Assembly (NCBI GenBank): GCA_026874595.1 | Contig: CM049309.1 | Coordinates: 14,622,576 to 14,686,575 of the forward strand | Length of the DNA stretch: 64,000 nt | Origin: Sipunculus nudus | Lineage: Eukaryota; Annelida; Sipuncula; Golfingiida; Sipunculidae | Direction of reading: 5' to 3' | Shown: in pieces, positions 35,205-46,908 of the stretch | Position numbering within the stretch: the first letter of the stretch is position 1 | Layout of the letters: each line of letters opens with the position of its first letter | Notes under the pieces: generated by a model | The model's database searches: none | Told to the model about the DNA's origin: nothing | What the model saw: the letters and a program-made list of their open reading frames with translations, nothing else | Translations under genes and position numbers: made by a program

Positions 35205-36617
35205 CTGCAATATTATGCTTAACAGGTAAAACATACATAACAAAGGAAATTTTATCAAAATTGTATTATTAGCTCAGCTGACTTTAAATTATCTGAGCTA
35301 TAGTCATGGTCCTTTGTCCATCTTCTGGCGTGCCGTCCTGCTGTCCGTTAACAGGGCACGTTTTGAAACCGTTGGACTTGCAAATCCAAAATTTGGAATA
35401 TAGTTAGATGTCCCCAAAATCTCCTTCCGTACTGAAAATTGGGTCACTAGGACTTCATTCCTACCAGAAATTAAAAACCCACTGTTACACTTCAAGGCTG
35501 CCTAATATAAAACCACTGATCTGTTTTTTATCATATTTCATATACTTATTCCTCTATATATTTCCTTTATACACACAAGAAATTATGTCAGTATTGACTG
35601 ATTTTTAGTTATGGGTCGGAACATTATCCACTTTGTAAAAAATCAGGAAATATATTTACTCACTTAATATGAGAATTGCTGAAGCTAGAGACTTTTTTCA
35701 GGGATATAACTTGATTTAATCAAAATTCAATTGTATAATGAAAATTAGATCTCAAAAAGGAATTTGATAGTTAATGAGTAACAGGAAATTACCTTACCTT
35801 GTATTCTCATCATCTTTGTTTGGCTGAAACTGATTAAATACCAGACATGGTGTGAATACTTTGCAAATGTTTTTTGAATACAAATATGAATATGTACTCC
35901 ATAATTTCATGAATAAGAATACAGGTAAAAATGAAAGTATTTGAATACGAATGCAAATACTTTCAAAATGTATATTCATGAATGCATTCATGAATATATT
36001 CTTTAATATTATTTTAATAATCATTTATTTCAGTTATATTATTTTTTAAAAATCATATGATTCTGTTATTATTTTTGATTAAAATTATATTTGGCACAAT
36101 ATTAGTTATTAAATATTAATAAATAGTTAAATAAATAGTTAAACTCTTATATTATAAGGGGTAGGGATAACCTGTAATTATTAAATAACAGTTAACTCGT
36201 TTGTAAAAAGCATAATTAAAATGACTGATAATGGACAGTTTTTCAAATACTTCTACTGCAATGTAGGTAAAGTTATATGGCCAAGGCAAAACCTATGTGA
36301 CAATAGCACTCCATTTGTTAATAATATAAATGACATTAATCCTCTTCTCAGTTTCCAAAGATACTATTAAAATCTTACATAAGCTAAACACCAACAACTC
36401 ATAATACAACTTTTATTTATTACCACACAAAACCAGCATGTGCCTCATTTCCAAATCATATTTTGTGATCATCCATGGGTCCCTTGTTTTATCTTCTTGA
36501 AAGAAATGTCCGAGTGTCTGGAGCTCAAAATTGATAAGTTTCTGTTGAAAATAAAAAAAATTGATGTGGGGGTTAAAATTGATGGGGACAGTGCCTAAGA
36601 ATTTTTTTGTTTGCCTT
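35205..36617 (+). mobile_element. AAGGCC-TIR MITE, copy 5, split by an F1 insertion
   Basis: 35205-35270 carries the MITE centre ('AACAGGTAAAACATACATAACAAAGG...TTGTATTATT'). The MITE resumes exactly at 36489 with TTATCTTCTTGAAAGAAATG and ends near 36617 in TTTGCCTTA. The joined flanks reproduce the uninterrupted MITE, so 35271-36488 is a later insertion. The left inverted repeat is not recognisable. Confidence 0.8.
35271..36488 (+). mobile_element. hairpin-bounded element family F1, copy a
   Basis: Left end AGCTCAGCTGAC...ATCTGAGCT (imperfect palindrome), then ATAGTCATGGTCC and a short GTCC region. The interior 'GGCACGTTTTGAAACCGTTGG...TTAGATGTCCCC' block is shared with copy b. The right end is CATGGGTCCCTTGTT. 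Its borders are fixed by the interrupted MITE around it. Confidence 0.85.
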
Positions 36618-36621
36618 AACT

Positions 36622-38756
36622 CTTAATATTTTCTCTGATGTCTTGACTGCAGACTCTGGATTATTCCTGGCCTATATGCATATGAAACCTGCATTCCAGA
36701 TTCCTGTCTTTTTGTATATGCATATCATGCTCTTCATTCAGTGAAGAGAATATCACAGACATGCCTACCATGGAGCTTTATTTTTAAAATAAAAACTTAC
36801 AAATTGTCTGGACTTAGAGACTGACAGTTATTTAGTATATACCATACCAGGGCAAGGGTAATATCTTATCTAGCTGAGGCAGACATTTATTTTTGAAAAT
36901 CATTAATAACTGGTCTTAGAGTCCAGCTTTTCATCATGTTTGCAACTTAAAAGATCTTGAAATATGAGACTGTCATTTAACTTATGAACATTATTTTCAT
37001 CTGCCACAGCAGAATTTAGCTCTAGATTTTAGATTTATGTACATAATTTACATGATGTGGAATCCTTAAAAATGTGATGCACATGGCTATTTCTTATTTT
37101 ACAGACTTAATATTCTTGATGGCAAATGGGATGTTAATTCGAGTTCTTGATTTTCTTCCCATGGCAAGTCTTACTCTACAAAAAAATTCACATTCTTCTG
37201 TGGCCTATACATTTTCCACTATTTTTTTAGAGGTATTTTTCAAACTGTGGACAGTAATTTTATGTTGAGTTTACTTTAAGATTATTATATTTATGTAATT
37301 TTTAATGCCAATTTTAGAAAAAACAATAGATTTACCTCCTGAGCTGAACATATTTGATTTTAACATTTGTGTGAAAACCAGTTATAATTGGCTAATTGGT
37401 CAGTCAGGTGCATTGGATGAACTTGATTAGTCTCTTGGGTTTGATCAAGAAGTCACTGATTGGGTAATTATTCCTAGTGACTGGAAGCTGATTGGTCACT
37501 TTGGTCTGATTTCATGCCATTTTATTCTCCCCTTGCCCCTGGTTTTATGTCTGCAGAAAAAAGCACCATTGGCATTAAAGGTCACCTTGAATGGAGCCCT
37601 TGTACGATTCGCCAAAAAATCAGTTTCTGAGAGCAGACCTGGTGATAAGGCCCATTTCCTGTGGCATTTTTACGCAATTATTGTGGATGTGACCAGTGTG
37701 CCATGAATGCAAGGAAGTTAAAATTAAATGCAAGGTGTCTGCAGACTCACTTCCACCATACAAAGTGTCAGGTGGACATAAAAAAGCCACTTGGACTGGC
37801 AACTTCACTGTAGCCAACAATTGTAGCCTGAGGCAGAGTGAAAAACCTCATTCTCTAGACAGCTGATAGTTAGTGGATAAGACCAGTTTGGAATCACTCG
37901 AAGTGAAAAAGAGAGAAACTTTCTTGTAATAGATGACTTGGAAAAATTTGAATACTTTCTGGCTTGGTCATACTTTCATTCCTTGTCTCATAGAATATTT
38001 CATTCAGTCTGTCAGCTCCATTTACATACACCTACTATGCATACATCTAGTAAATCCATTTGCAGATTTCATAAGTGTAAAGTTGAAAAGATGAAATTAC
38101 ACAAATCCAGCATTTACTGGCTCTTTTGTGTCTTTTTTTAATCTATTACATTCAGAGTTCTAACTGTATTCAGGGACACTTGGAGTCTGGTTTTGAACTT
38201 CACACATGCAGATGAAACATAAAAAGGTTCTTTTCAAGATCTACCTCTTAGGGAGTCAGGGGCAAATGAAGGAAAATCTTGGTTTGGCTTTAAATTGACA
38301 TGCTGTGAATCGTATGGTGAATACATGTATATGGTTGTGTAGTTCATTCATCTTCTGTTTTATAAAATAACCAGGATGATCCATCAGATCTTCACAAATG
38401 TGCTACACTTTTAATGAACGAATTATCATAGGTTTCATCCTCAGACAGCTCCAAGCATGATGCTTGAGGTACATACATCTTTAGCAAATCTAGCTGAACA
38501 AACAGGATGTTTATAAAATGGTTCAAACATCCTGGCTAGTCATGAGTTTGCAATTCAGCATAAAATGTTGAGGAATAAAAAAAAATCATGAAAATTTTAT
38601 CAACAATTTTTCTTGCCGTTTAAAAATTCTTCATAAATTTCATTGAATAATAAAATTTTAATAAATTGCACATGCTGTTACTTTGATAGGATGTTTCCCT
38701 TGAAATTGACCTGTACAATTTTATGCGAAGACCTACTAGCAAATAAGAAGTCAACA
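36622..38756. other. no secure gene; one weak exon-like segment
   Basis: Mostly AT-rich unique sequence. At 37557-37699, after a pyrimidine-rich acceptor (TATGTCTGCAG), a frame runs KKAPLALKVTLNGALVRFAK... for 46 codons to TGA. Composition rises locally to about 45% GC through 37830. No family is recognised and no partner exon was found. Confidence 0.25.
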
Positions 38757-39104
38757 AGCTTCTGTGGCTCAGGGGCAGAACACAAGACTCAAAGCCAGGT
38801 GGTTGTCAGTTCAAATCTCAGCCAAGGAGCGATGAGATTTTCACGGTCAACCAAGGGTGAGTGCGCTACAGGCTTAATTGGAAGGCTGTATCCAATAGCT
38901 GTGTATCAGTCACAAAACAAGTACGTCTTTGGGAGGTTCCTCGGTGTTATGACCCAGCAATGAGGATGATTACACCCAGGCACTTCAGGTGGGGTAGACA
39001 CCGAGTCTAGGTGTCACCAGGATATATAATAAAAAAAAATGGAAGCAAGTGCTCCCACCCTGTCACGTAGTCCCAAATTGAAATTGAACTCTGCAGATGT
39101 AAAT
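38757..39104 (+). mobile_element. tRNA-derived SINE, copy 2
   Basis: The head AAGCTTCTGTGGCTCAGGGG has a near-perfect A box (TGGCTCAGGGGCAGAAC) and a B box GTTCAAATCTC about 45 bp on. The body includes 'AAGTACGTCTTTGGGAGGTTCCTCGG' and the tail 'CGTAGTCCCAAATTG...CTCTGCAGATGTAAATAC'. It aligns block by block with 10405-10712. The long frame across it is not a gene. Confidence 0.75.
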
Positions 39105-40398
39105 ACTTAGGTTAGAAATTAAACAAGTCAGCAATACAAATATAGAGGCGGTTACCAACAAAAAACAATAAAAAAAACAAGATGTCATTATTTTCATGAA
39201 TGTGTCATGGTGCAGTTCTTTTTGCATGACACAACTGACATAGAACAATCATAAAATTGCAGAATATCTTTCAATATATTTTTAAAATATTTTTTAAATA
39301 ATAAAAGGAAAGACATTCTGAAAAGGACATGAAATTTCAAATTTATTTTAATTTTATGAAACTGTACCTTGCACATAAATATCTTATTTATCCCAATGAG
39401 AATTGTGCTTGATCAAAAGATGTAGAATGGAAAATCGACACCATTCATCACTGTGTTGCATTGACAGAAACCACAGAAACTAAGCAATAAAGGTTACCTG
39501 ATCTGGAGGGCCCTTGTAAATCCTGCTTTCTTCCCATGAAAACTCCTGATGGTTTACTGTATCCATAGAAACAACATGTTCCAGACACCCCTGATAGATG
39601 TAAAATAAAAAAAAATCTTGTTTCATGTCTGGATAGGACAATACCTCACAGTGCTCAAGAAGGACATCCAGTAAGTGTGTTGAACAGTGTCTTATATTTC
39701 GGGAATATCATTATCATTTTAAATAAACTATTTCCATAGAATCCAAAAGTTATTAATGTAATAAAATATCTAATATTCCCATAAACTGTCATACAGAACA
39801 AAAAGAGTAAATCATGGATGAAAACACAGTTAAATGGTTACACAAGCTGATTTACTCTTACTCAACAACCAGAAGTTTTACTTACTATTAACAGGGGTGT
39901 TGGGTGATTCCATTGAAATCTAGAGGGAAACCAACAATGGTTGGACCAGTTGTGAAACTAGGTAAACTTAAATTTCAAACCAGCCAGTTCTAAATGCTGA
40001 GGTATATATGTTTCAGCCATTCATTTCTGTAACAGCTGTAAGAGATTAATCATATTCTTTTGTTCATGAAGGGAATATTTAGATGGTAATTTAAAGGATT
40101 ATGTCAAAATCAAAGTATCATTCACAAATGAGAAATCAATTGAATTCTCAAAAAGGTTATTATACTGTATAAACCTTTGCTGCAGCCTGCTTATGGTGGA
40201 CAAAGCATATTATGTAACAGAATGGTAACATTTCAGTTTACCTTGTAAGCCAGTTAAAAGATGAGAAATATATATATTTAGTTTTATAAACAATCTGAGT
40301 GATAAGGCAGCTTAAAATATGGGCAAAGGATATTTTTTTCTCAGATGACCAGGCAGTCCTCTGGTATATGCAACCTCACAAGTGCTGAGTGGCTTTTT
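39105..40398. other. no feature recognised
   Basis: AT-rich sequence without supported exons or repeat ends. Confidence 0.4.
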
Positions 40399-43008
40399 AG
40401 CTCAGCTGACTATAAGTCATCTGAGCTATAGTCGTGGTCCATTGTCCGTCGTCCATCCGTCTGTCCGTCCGTCCGTCCGTCCATAGATGTGGCACGTTTT
40501 GAAACCGTAAGACCTAGGAATCCAAAATTCGGCATAATGTTAGATGTCCCCAAGATCTCCTACCAAGCCGAAAACTGGGTGTTTGCAACTTCGTTCCTTT
40601 GAGAAATTAAGGAAAAACCTCAATTATTTATTAACAACCTTTTTTTCCCACTTCAGGACTGCCTAATATCGAAACCACTCATCTGTTTTACCTCATATTT
40701 ACCATAAATATTCCTCTATATAGTTCCTATGTACATGCCAGAAATTATGTCTGTATTATTTAATTTAAAAAAGTTATGGGCCCAAACATAATGCATTTTG
40801 TAAAAAATCAGAAAAGATATTTGATCACTTAACACAAAAAATGTTAATGCTATGGACCTTTTTTCCAGTAATATAACTTTGATTAATCAAAATTAAATTG
40901 TATACCCAAAATTAGATGAAAATCTTTTAAATTTTTTAAAATATTAATAAAAATAAAAAATTGGTACCTTAAATTTTGCCCAACTTTGACCATGGCACGT
41001 TTTTTTCCTGTAAGTACTGTGGATTTAATTTTCACAGCCTGTTTTTGTTAGCATTTAAACTGTTAACACCAAAAATTTGAAACCAGTTGATCAAAAACTG
41101 TAGATTTTAATCAAGTTTTCAAGCACCATGTAACATATTGTTTACATCAAGCTAGTGTTATGCAGTTTGCAAGAGCTCAGCTCCCCAGCTTCAGCTCTAA
41201 GTTCCTTAAATTCGGCATACAGTTAGATGTCTCCAAAATGCCCTACCATGCCAAGAATTTGGTCACTAGGACATTCGAGATATTAATGAAAAACTTCATT
41301 TTTCCATTAAAAACCCATTGTTACACTTCAAGACTGCCTAATATCAAAACCACTGATCTGACTTTAATCATAAATAATATACATATTTTTCATTCTCTAT
41401 GCACATGCCAGAATGATGTCAGTATTGTGTAATTGTTTTAAGTTATGGGCCCAAACATAATGCACTTTGTAAAAAATCAAGAAATATATTTACTCCCTTA
41501 ACAAGAGCATTGCTGAAGCTAGAGATGTTTTTGTCAGGGATGTAACATTATTTAATCAAGATTCAATTGAATACCCAAAATTAGTTCTGAATTTTTCAAA
41601 TTTTATTTAGTATAAATATAAAATTAGTACCTTAAATTTTGCCCAACTGTGACCATGGCACGTTTGTTTCCCGTGAGCACTGTTGATATAATTTTCATAT
41701 CATGCACACATAAGCGTTTCAGCTTTTTAGTTTAGAAAGCTGAAAGAAATTGGCCAAACATTGTAGCTTTTATTAATGTTTTTTATGAGACCCTGTCAGA
41801 CTTTGGCTCTCTCCAGCCCCTCTTGAGTCACCTGTATGTTGACCTTGTTGACCTTTCATCAAATTATGCACGCTTGAGGCGAGGCATACATGGAATCCAG
41901 GCAGCTTATGGCAAGCCACAGTTGCTCCAGGTGTCCAACCCAACTCATCTAGTAGTTTTAACCAAGAACATAACAAAAAACAATAAATTAATAAATTTTT
42001 ATTGGTTTTTAATAACAAATTAAAGAAAAATAGAAAAGGAATTTGTTAGTTTATAATAACAGGAAATTAACTTGCAGTTACTGATGATATAAGAATCTTG
42101 TATCGATGGGTAGAATGTCACATATTCCAAATAACACCATGCAGTCACCTATGGCATTTTTCAGTTCAATTTTAATGATAAAGAAGTAAATCATATTATT
42201 CATTACTAATCATTAGGGATCATATGAAGGAAATTAGACAAAGATGCAGTTGATAATATTAATCTAGATTCCTGCTGTGTCTAGTGTGTACATTGATGTG
42301 AAATTAGTCCGAAATGAATTTTTTACAGTTATTTTTTAATATAAATAAAAGCCATAAAACCAGGTACTTATGATCATTATTTAAATGTGTGAATTTTGTA
42401 TATTCTGGATTCTCAACATCATTGTTTGGTGAAAACTGAATAAATTCCAGACATGGTGCAAATACTTTGAAATTGTATTTAAATACGAATATGATTTTGT
42501 ACTCCATTATAAAATTTCTTGCATAAAGAATGGGAATTCAGGTAAAAATGAAAATATATGAATACTCGTGCAAATACTTTCAAAATGTATTCATGAATGC
42601 ATTCATGAATATATTCTTTAATATTATTTTAATAATCATATCACTTATATTTCATTTTAAAAAATCATATGATTCTCTTATTATTTTTAATAAAAATTAT
42701 ATTTGGGACAATATTTGTATTTTTTTTAATAAATAGTTTATATCTTATATTATATGTTCTGCTTATAAGTTATATGGCCAAGTCAAAATCTGTGTGACAA
42801 TAGTACTCCATTTGTTAATAAAATAAATGAAATCAATCCTCTTCCCTGTCTCCAAAGGTACTATCAAAATCATACATAAGCTAAACAACAACAACTCATA
42901 ATACAGCTTATATTTATTACCACACAAAACCAGCATGTGCCTCATTTCTAAATAATATTTTTTTATCATATATAACAGCTGAGTGTCGTGACCCATAGGT
43001 CCCTTGTT
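40399..43008 (+). mobile_element. hairpin-bounded element family F1, copy b (long, duplicated interior)
   Basis: Left palindrome AGCTCAGCTGACTATAAGTC...ATCTGAGCT, then (GTCC)n at 40448-40482. A block of about 700 bp beginning 'AATCCAAAATTCGGCATA' appears twice (from about 40510 and about 41200). A non-repeat insert lies at about 41776-41960, followed by a section shared with copy a ('CCAGACATGGTGYRAATACTTTG', 'GTATTCATGAATGCATTCATGAATATATTC'). The right end is GACCCATAGGTCCCTTGTT. Larger than copy a because of the duplicated block and the insert. Confidence 0.75.
41776..41932 (+). pseudogene. exon-like segment inside F1 copy b, possible captured gene fragment
   Basis: From ACCCTGTCAG to a donor-like CTCCAG|GTGTCC at about 41932/41933 the + frame reads DFGSLQPLLSHLYVDLVDLS then SNYARLRRGIHGIQAAYGKP. 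It stays open to 42023. GC content is clearly above the surrounding element. The stretch is absent from the other F1 copies. Product not recognised. It may be host exon sequence picked up by the element, or an exon with the element around it. Confidence 0.35.
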
Positions 43009-43078
43009 TAAATAGAGAAAATTGTCTTTGTTAATAGTTTCAGGGAAAAAACACACTTTAGAAAATATGATGTGCTAA

Positions 43079-43395
43079 GCCTTCAAAATAAAAGGTACGG
43101 CATTGATTTTTATTACCGCATCAAAATTTTTATTTTGATTTCAATAGTAATTTACAAATTTTGAGCTCCAGTCTCTCAGACATTTCTTTCAAGAAGATAA
43201 AATAATACAATTTTGATCAGATTTCATTTGTTATGCAGTGCTTTCACCTAATTAGCAAAAAAATTTGTTATTTTCAAGCTTTTCCCTGAAATTTTTATTG
43301 ACACATACAAAAAAAGGTAAAACAAAAAAATAGCTTGCCGGCATTGATTTCTTGAAGGAAGTGCCTGAGAACAAACCTTATTTTTTTGGCCTTAA
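43079..43395 (-). mobile_element. AAGGCC-TIR MITE, copy 6
   Basis: Left end GCCTTCAAAATAAAAGGTAC (degraded), right end GTGCCTGAGAACAAACCTTA(T)nGGCCTTAA. The interior matches 21711-22054 ('TTTTGAGCTCCAGTCTCTCAGACAT', 'CTTTCAAGAAGATAAAATAATAC'). Confidence 0.8.
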
Positions 43396-43841
43396 CCATT
43401 GATGCAAAGGTTCATTACATAATTACACTTAAACTTGACCATCATTTATTTTTTGGTGTAGTATTTTGTAGATCTTAGTAGATTTGAATGTGATTCAGTA
43501 GTATATTGAATTGTTTATAGGAACACTGGAAATATATTGGGTCTGATGGGATTTGTCTTAGTGATGAGACCCTGATGGTCCTCTCAAGATTGCAGTCTCA
43601 ATTGCATTTCTTGGATCCGATTGGTCAATTCTCAAACCTTTTTGTCAGATAACTGGCTGGATTGATCAGTTGGACAATCTTGTAACCGGCTGGTCAAAAT
43701 AGATCAGGATGAAATCTCATTGTTCTGTTCTAAGTTAAATCTTCAGTGGATGACCAAAATTCCAGTTCCATCTTTTCTCTATATAAAATTTTAAAGTTGG
43801 TAACTAATCAGATAATGCTTCAAGGCATTCAAGATTTTATT

Positions 43842-45932
43842 ATGCCCCCGCCACAAAGTGGCCGGGGCATATAGTTTTGCCTGATTATTGGTGTGTGTGA
43901 AGATAATGACCAGTTACAGATCGAGTTCGAGTTTTGTCCCGGTTGACCTACTTTTGTCTGTTTTACGGCTCTTTAACTTAGAAAATTTCATGAATAGAAA
44001 TAGAAATTTTCATGACAAATACACATGTACGGACTTTTTTTTCGCAATGCCTGCAGATATTGGCCTGATTTTTGGTGTGTGGGCAGATATTGACTAGTTA
44101 CAGATCAAGTTCGAGTTTTGTCCCAGTTGACCTACTTTTGTCTGTTTTACGGCTCTTTAACTTAGAAAATTTCATGAAAAATATAAATTTTCATAACAAT
44201 TACACATGTACAGACCTTTTTTCGCAATGCCTGCAGATATTGGCCTGATTTTTGTTGTGTGGGCAGATATTGACTAGTTACAGATTGAGTTCGCGTTTCG
44301 TCCCAGTTAAACTACTTTTGACCATTTTACGGCTCCTAAACTTAGAAAATTTCATGAAAAATATAAATTTTCATGACAAATACACATGTACAGACCTTTT
44401 TTCGCAGTGCCTGCAGATATTGGCCTGATTTTTGGTGTGTGGGCAGATAATAACCAGTTACAGATTGAGTTCACATTTCGTCCCAGTTGACCTACTTTTG
44501 ACTGTTTTATGGCTCTTTAACTTAGAAAATTTCATGAAAAATATAAATTTTCATGACAAATACACATATACAGACTTTTTTTCGGAATGCCTGCAGATAT
44601 TGGCCTGATTTTTGGTGTGTGGGCAGATAATAACCAGTTACAGATCGAGTTCACATTTCTACCCAGTTGACCTACTTTTGACTGTTTTATGGCTCTTTAA
44701 CTTAGAAAATTTCATGGAAAATTGAAATTTTCATGACAAATACACATGTAAGGACATTCGCAATGCCTGCAGATACTGCCCTGATTTTTTATGTGTTAGC
44801 AGATAATGACCAGTTGCAGGGGGAGTTCGCGTTTCATCCCAGTTGACCTACTTTTGATTGTTTTATGGCTCCTAATTATAGAAAATTTCATGAAAAATAT
44901 AAATTTTCATGACAAATGTACATGTACAGCTGTTTTTAGCCCTCAGCTCATAGGCTGATGGGCTATTGACGTCACCCAACCTGTCTGTCTGTCCGTTCGT
45001 CTGTCCGTCCGTCTGTCCGTCCGTCTGTCCGTCCGGTGTCCGTCCGCTGTCCGTTCCGCATCTGTTAACTTTTACCTTGTGAGCAGGATATCTCTAAAAG
45101 GATTCACCTTTGGAATTTTATTTCATCAGTAAAGATGTATATCGATTAAATCTCGGTCAAGTTCGAAGATGGGTGACCTTGACTCATTTTTCTACATTTT
45201 AGAGCTGATTATTGAAAAACACTCAGAAGCTTATATCTCAGGAACCATTGTGTGGATTTTACAAAACTTATTATGTTCATTGGGACTGATGGTTTGTACA
45301 AGCTGCAAATTAAGGTATTCAACACAGGAACTTCATTTCTTCAGTGCTATTGCATTATATTTACAAAATCTTGGTCAAGTTCAAAGATGGGTGATCTTGA
45401 CCTACTTTTCAAGGTCAAAGAGCTTAGTATAGAAAAAAACTTAGGAGCTTATCTCTCAGGAAGCATTTGGTGGATTGTTATGAAACATGGTACATACCTC
45501 TCCAATTTAAATTTATAACTGATTATCAGCTTTTGCTAATATTCTAGTTTCACAATGCAGTGCTTACAGATACTGGCCTAATGTTTGGTCTATGGGCACA
45601 TAATGACCACTTACAGTTCAAGTTTGCATTTTGTCCCAGTTAGCCTATTTTTCACCATATGACAGATCCTGAACATAGAAAATATCATGAAAGACAGACA
45701 TTTTTATGAATTTGCACATGTATGGACTTTTTTTCACAATGCCTGCAGATACTGGTCTGATTTTTGGTGTGTTGCTTGATAATGACCTGATACAGATTGA
45801 GTTTGCATTTTGCCCTTGTTGACCTACTTTTGACCATACAACACCTCCTGAACTTAAAAAAATTTACAAAATTTAACAAAGTTTCTAATTTGCCACATGC
45901 GGGGGTGTTCGTGTCGTTCCGACACATCTAGT
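43842..45932 (+). mobile_element. hairpin-bounded element family F3 with 180-bp array
   Basis: Left hairpin ATGCCCCCGCCAC-AAAG-TGGCCGGGGCAT. Tandem units of exactly 180 bp follow: 'GCCTGCAGATATTGGCCTGA...' repeats at 44049, 44229, 44409 and 44589, each carrying 'CAGTTGACCTACTTTTG' and 'GAAAATTTCATGAAAAATATAAATTTTCATGAC'. The array is interrupted by F4 (44938-45549) and then resumes with diverged units. The right end GTGTCG-TT-CCGACAC then ATCTAGTT is a short hairpin before CTAGTT. Non-coding. Confidence 0.8.
44938..45549 (+). mobile_element. hairpin-bounded element family F4, nested in F3
   Basis: Left hairpin AGCCCTCAGC-TCATAG-GCTGATGGGCT, then a GTCTGTCC/GTCCGTCC microsatellite (44981-45055). 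Two units follow, carrying 'AAGTTCRAAGATGGGTGAYCTTGAC' and 'CTTATMTCTCAGGAA'. The right end is ATATTCTAGTT. Removing it rejoins a TTTTT...TCGCAATGCCTGCAG-like unit of the F3 array. Confidence 0.75.
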
Positions 45933-46908
45933 TATATATACCATGATATAGGGTAATATTGTTAAACCTCCTCCTTAGAACAAGAATAAATATTCAGTCA
46001 CAATGTTGATGGAATTAGAAAGATCACCATACTTCTTTTTCAAATTAGAGAAAAAAAAACTTCTTTTTTTTTTAGTATTTAATAGACATAGTGTTATCCT
46101 TATCATTGAGAACAATATTGACTTAATTTCCTGCTATGTATCTGTTGTGGCTTAATTATAAGCCCACATGACTTTAATCTGCTTCTGTCTGTCATTTATC
46201 ATTAACTATCAGTACCACTGATTATAATGATCATCTGAATGGAAGTGTGCAGTAAGTACAATTATAAGGACCACCATGTAGTCCATTCACTCCATTAGGT
46301 CATAACATTCATCTCAAGTACGTATTCACATACCAGGTATGTTGTAAAAATTGTGAGGGAAGAATGACAATCAGGAAAGCTTCAGAATCTTCCTGGGTAT
46401 AATAAGAAATCCAATTCTGTAAGGAAAAAATGAGTATTCTTGTTCTTCCAATGAAAGAAGGAGAATTCCCATTCCTCCTCGGGGAAAAATGGGAATTTAT
46501 AATAATTCTTGATTCTCATTTTTCCTGGGAGAAATGAAAATTCTGATTTTTTTTCCAGAAACAACAAGAATTCTCATTCTTTAATGTCAGATTTCTCAGG
46601 ATTTATGGGGAAATGTCAAAAGTGACTTCCCTTAGGACACATTGTGCATCATTTGCATCACATCAACAACAAAACTGGTATCTCCACAGAGGAATTGTGT
46701 GACAGTGGTTGAGTGGCACCACCTTCAATTATAGATTATCTAGGCATCCTGATATGAACAGATTGCCCCCCCCCCCCCCCCACTGTCTTTTCAGATGATC
46801 CTGTTATTCAGTGGTGGTTGTGTTGACAGGTTTGCTGTGGGTCAGGGTTTTACTCTTCATGAAAATGTGATAAATAAACTGATATGACACGCCTTAGAGG
46901 GGGTACCT
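45933..46908. repeat. mostly unique; degenerate tandem GAATTCYCATT units
   Basis: At about 46385-46600 related words GAATTCTCATTC/GGGAAAAATGGGAATT recur every 40-50 bp. A C homopolymer lies at 46767-46781. No exon is supported. Confidence 0.45.

Noticed and set aside
38643-38963. 106-codon + frame
   Set aside because: It lies across the tRNA-derived SINE copy 2. The wording comes from the SINE head and body.
46382-46567. - strand frame with repeated FSFF/FPEEE wording
   Set aside because: It is a translation of degenerate GAATTCYCATT tandem units, not a gene.
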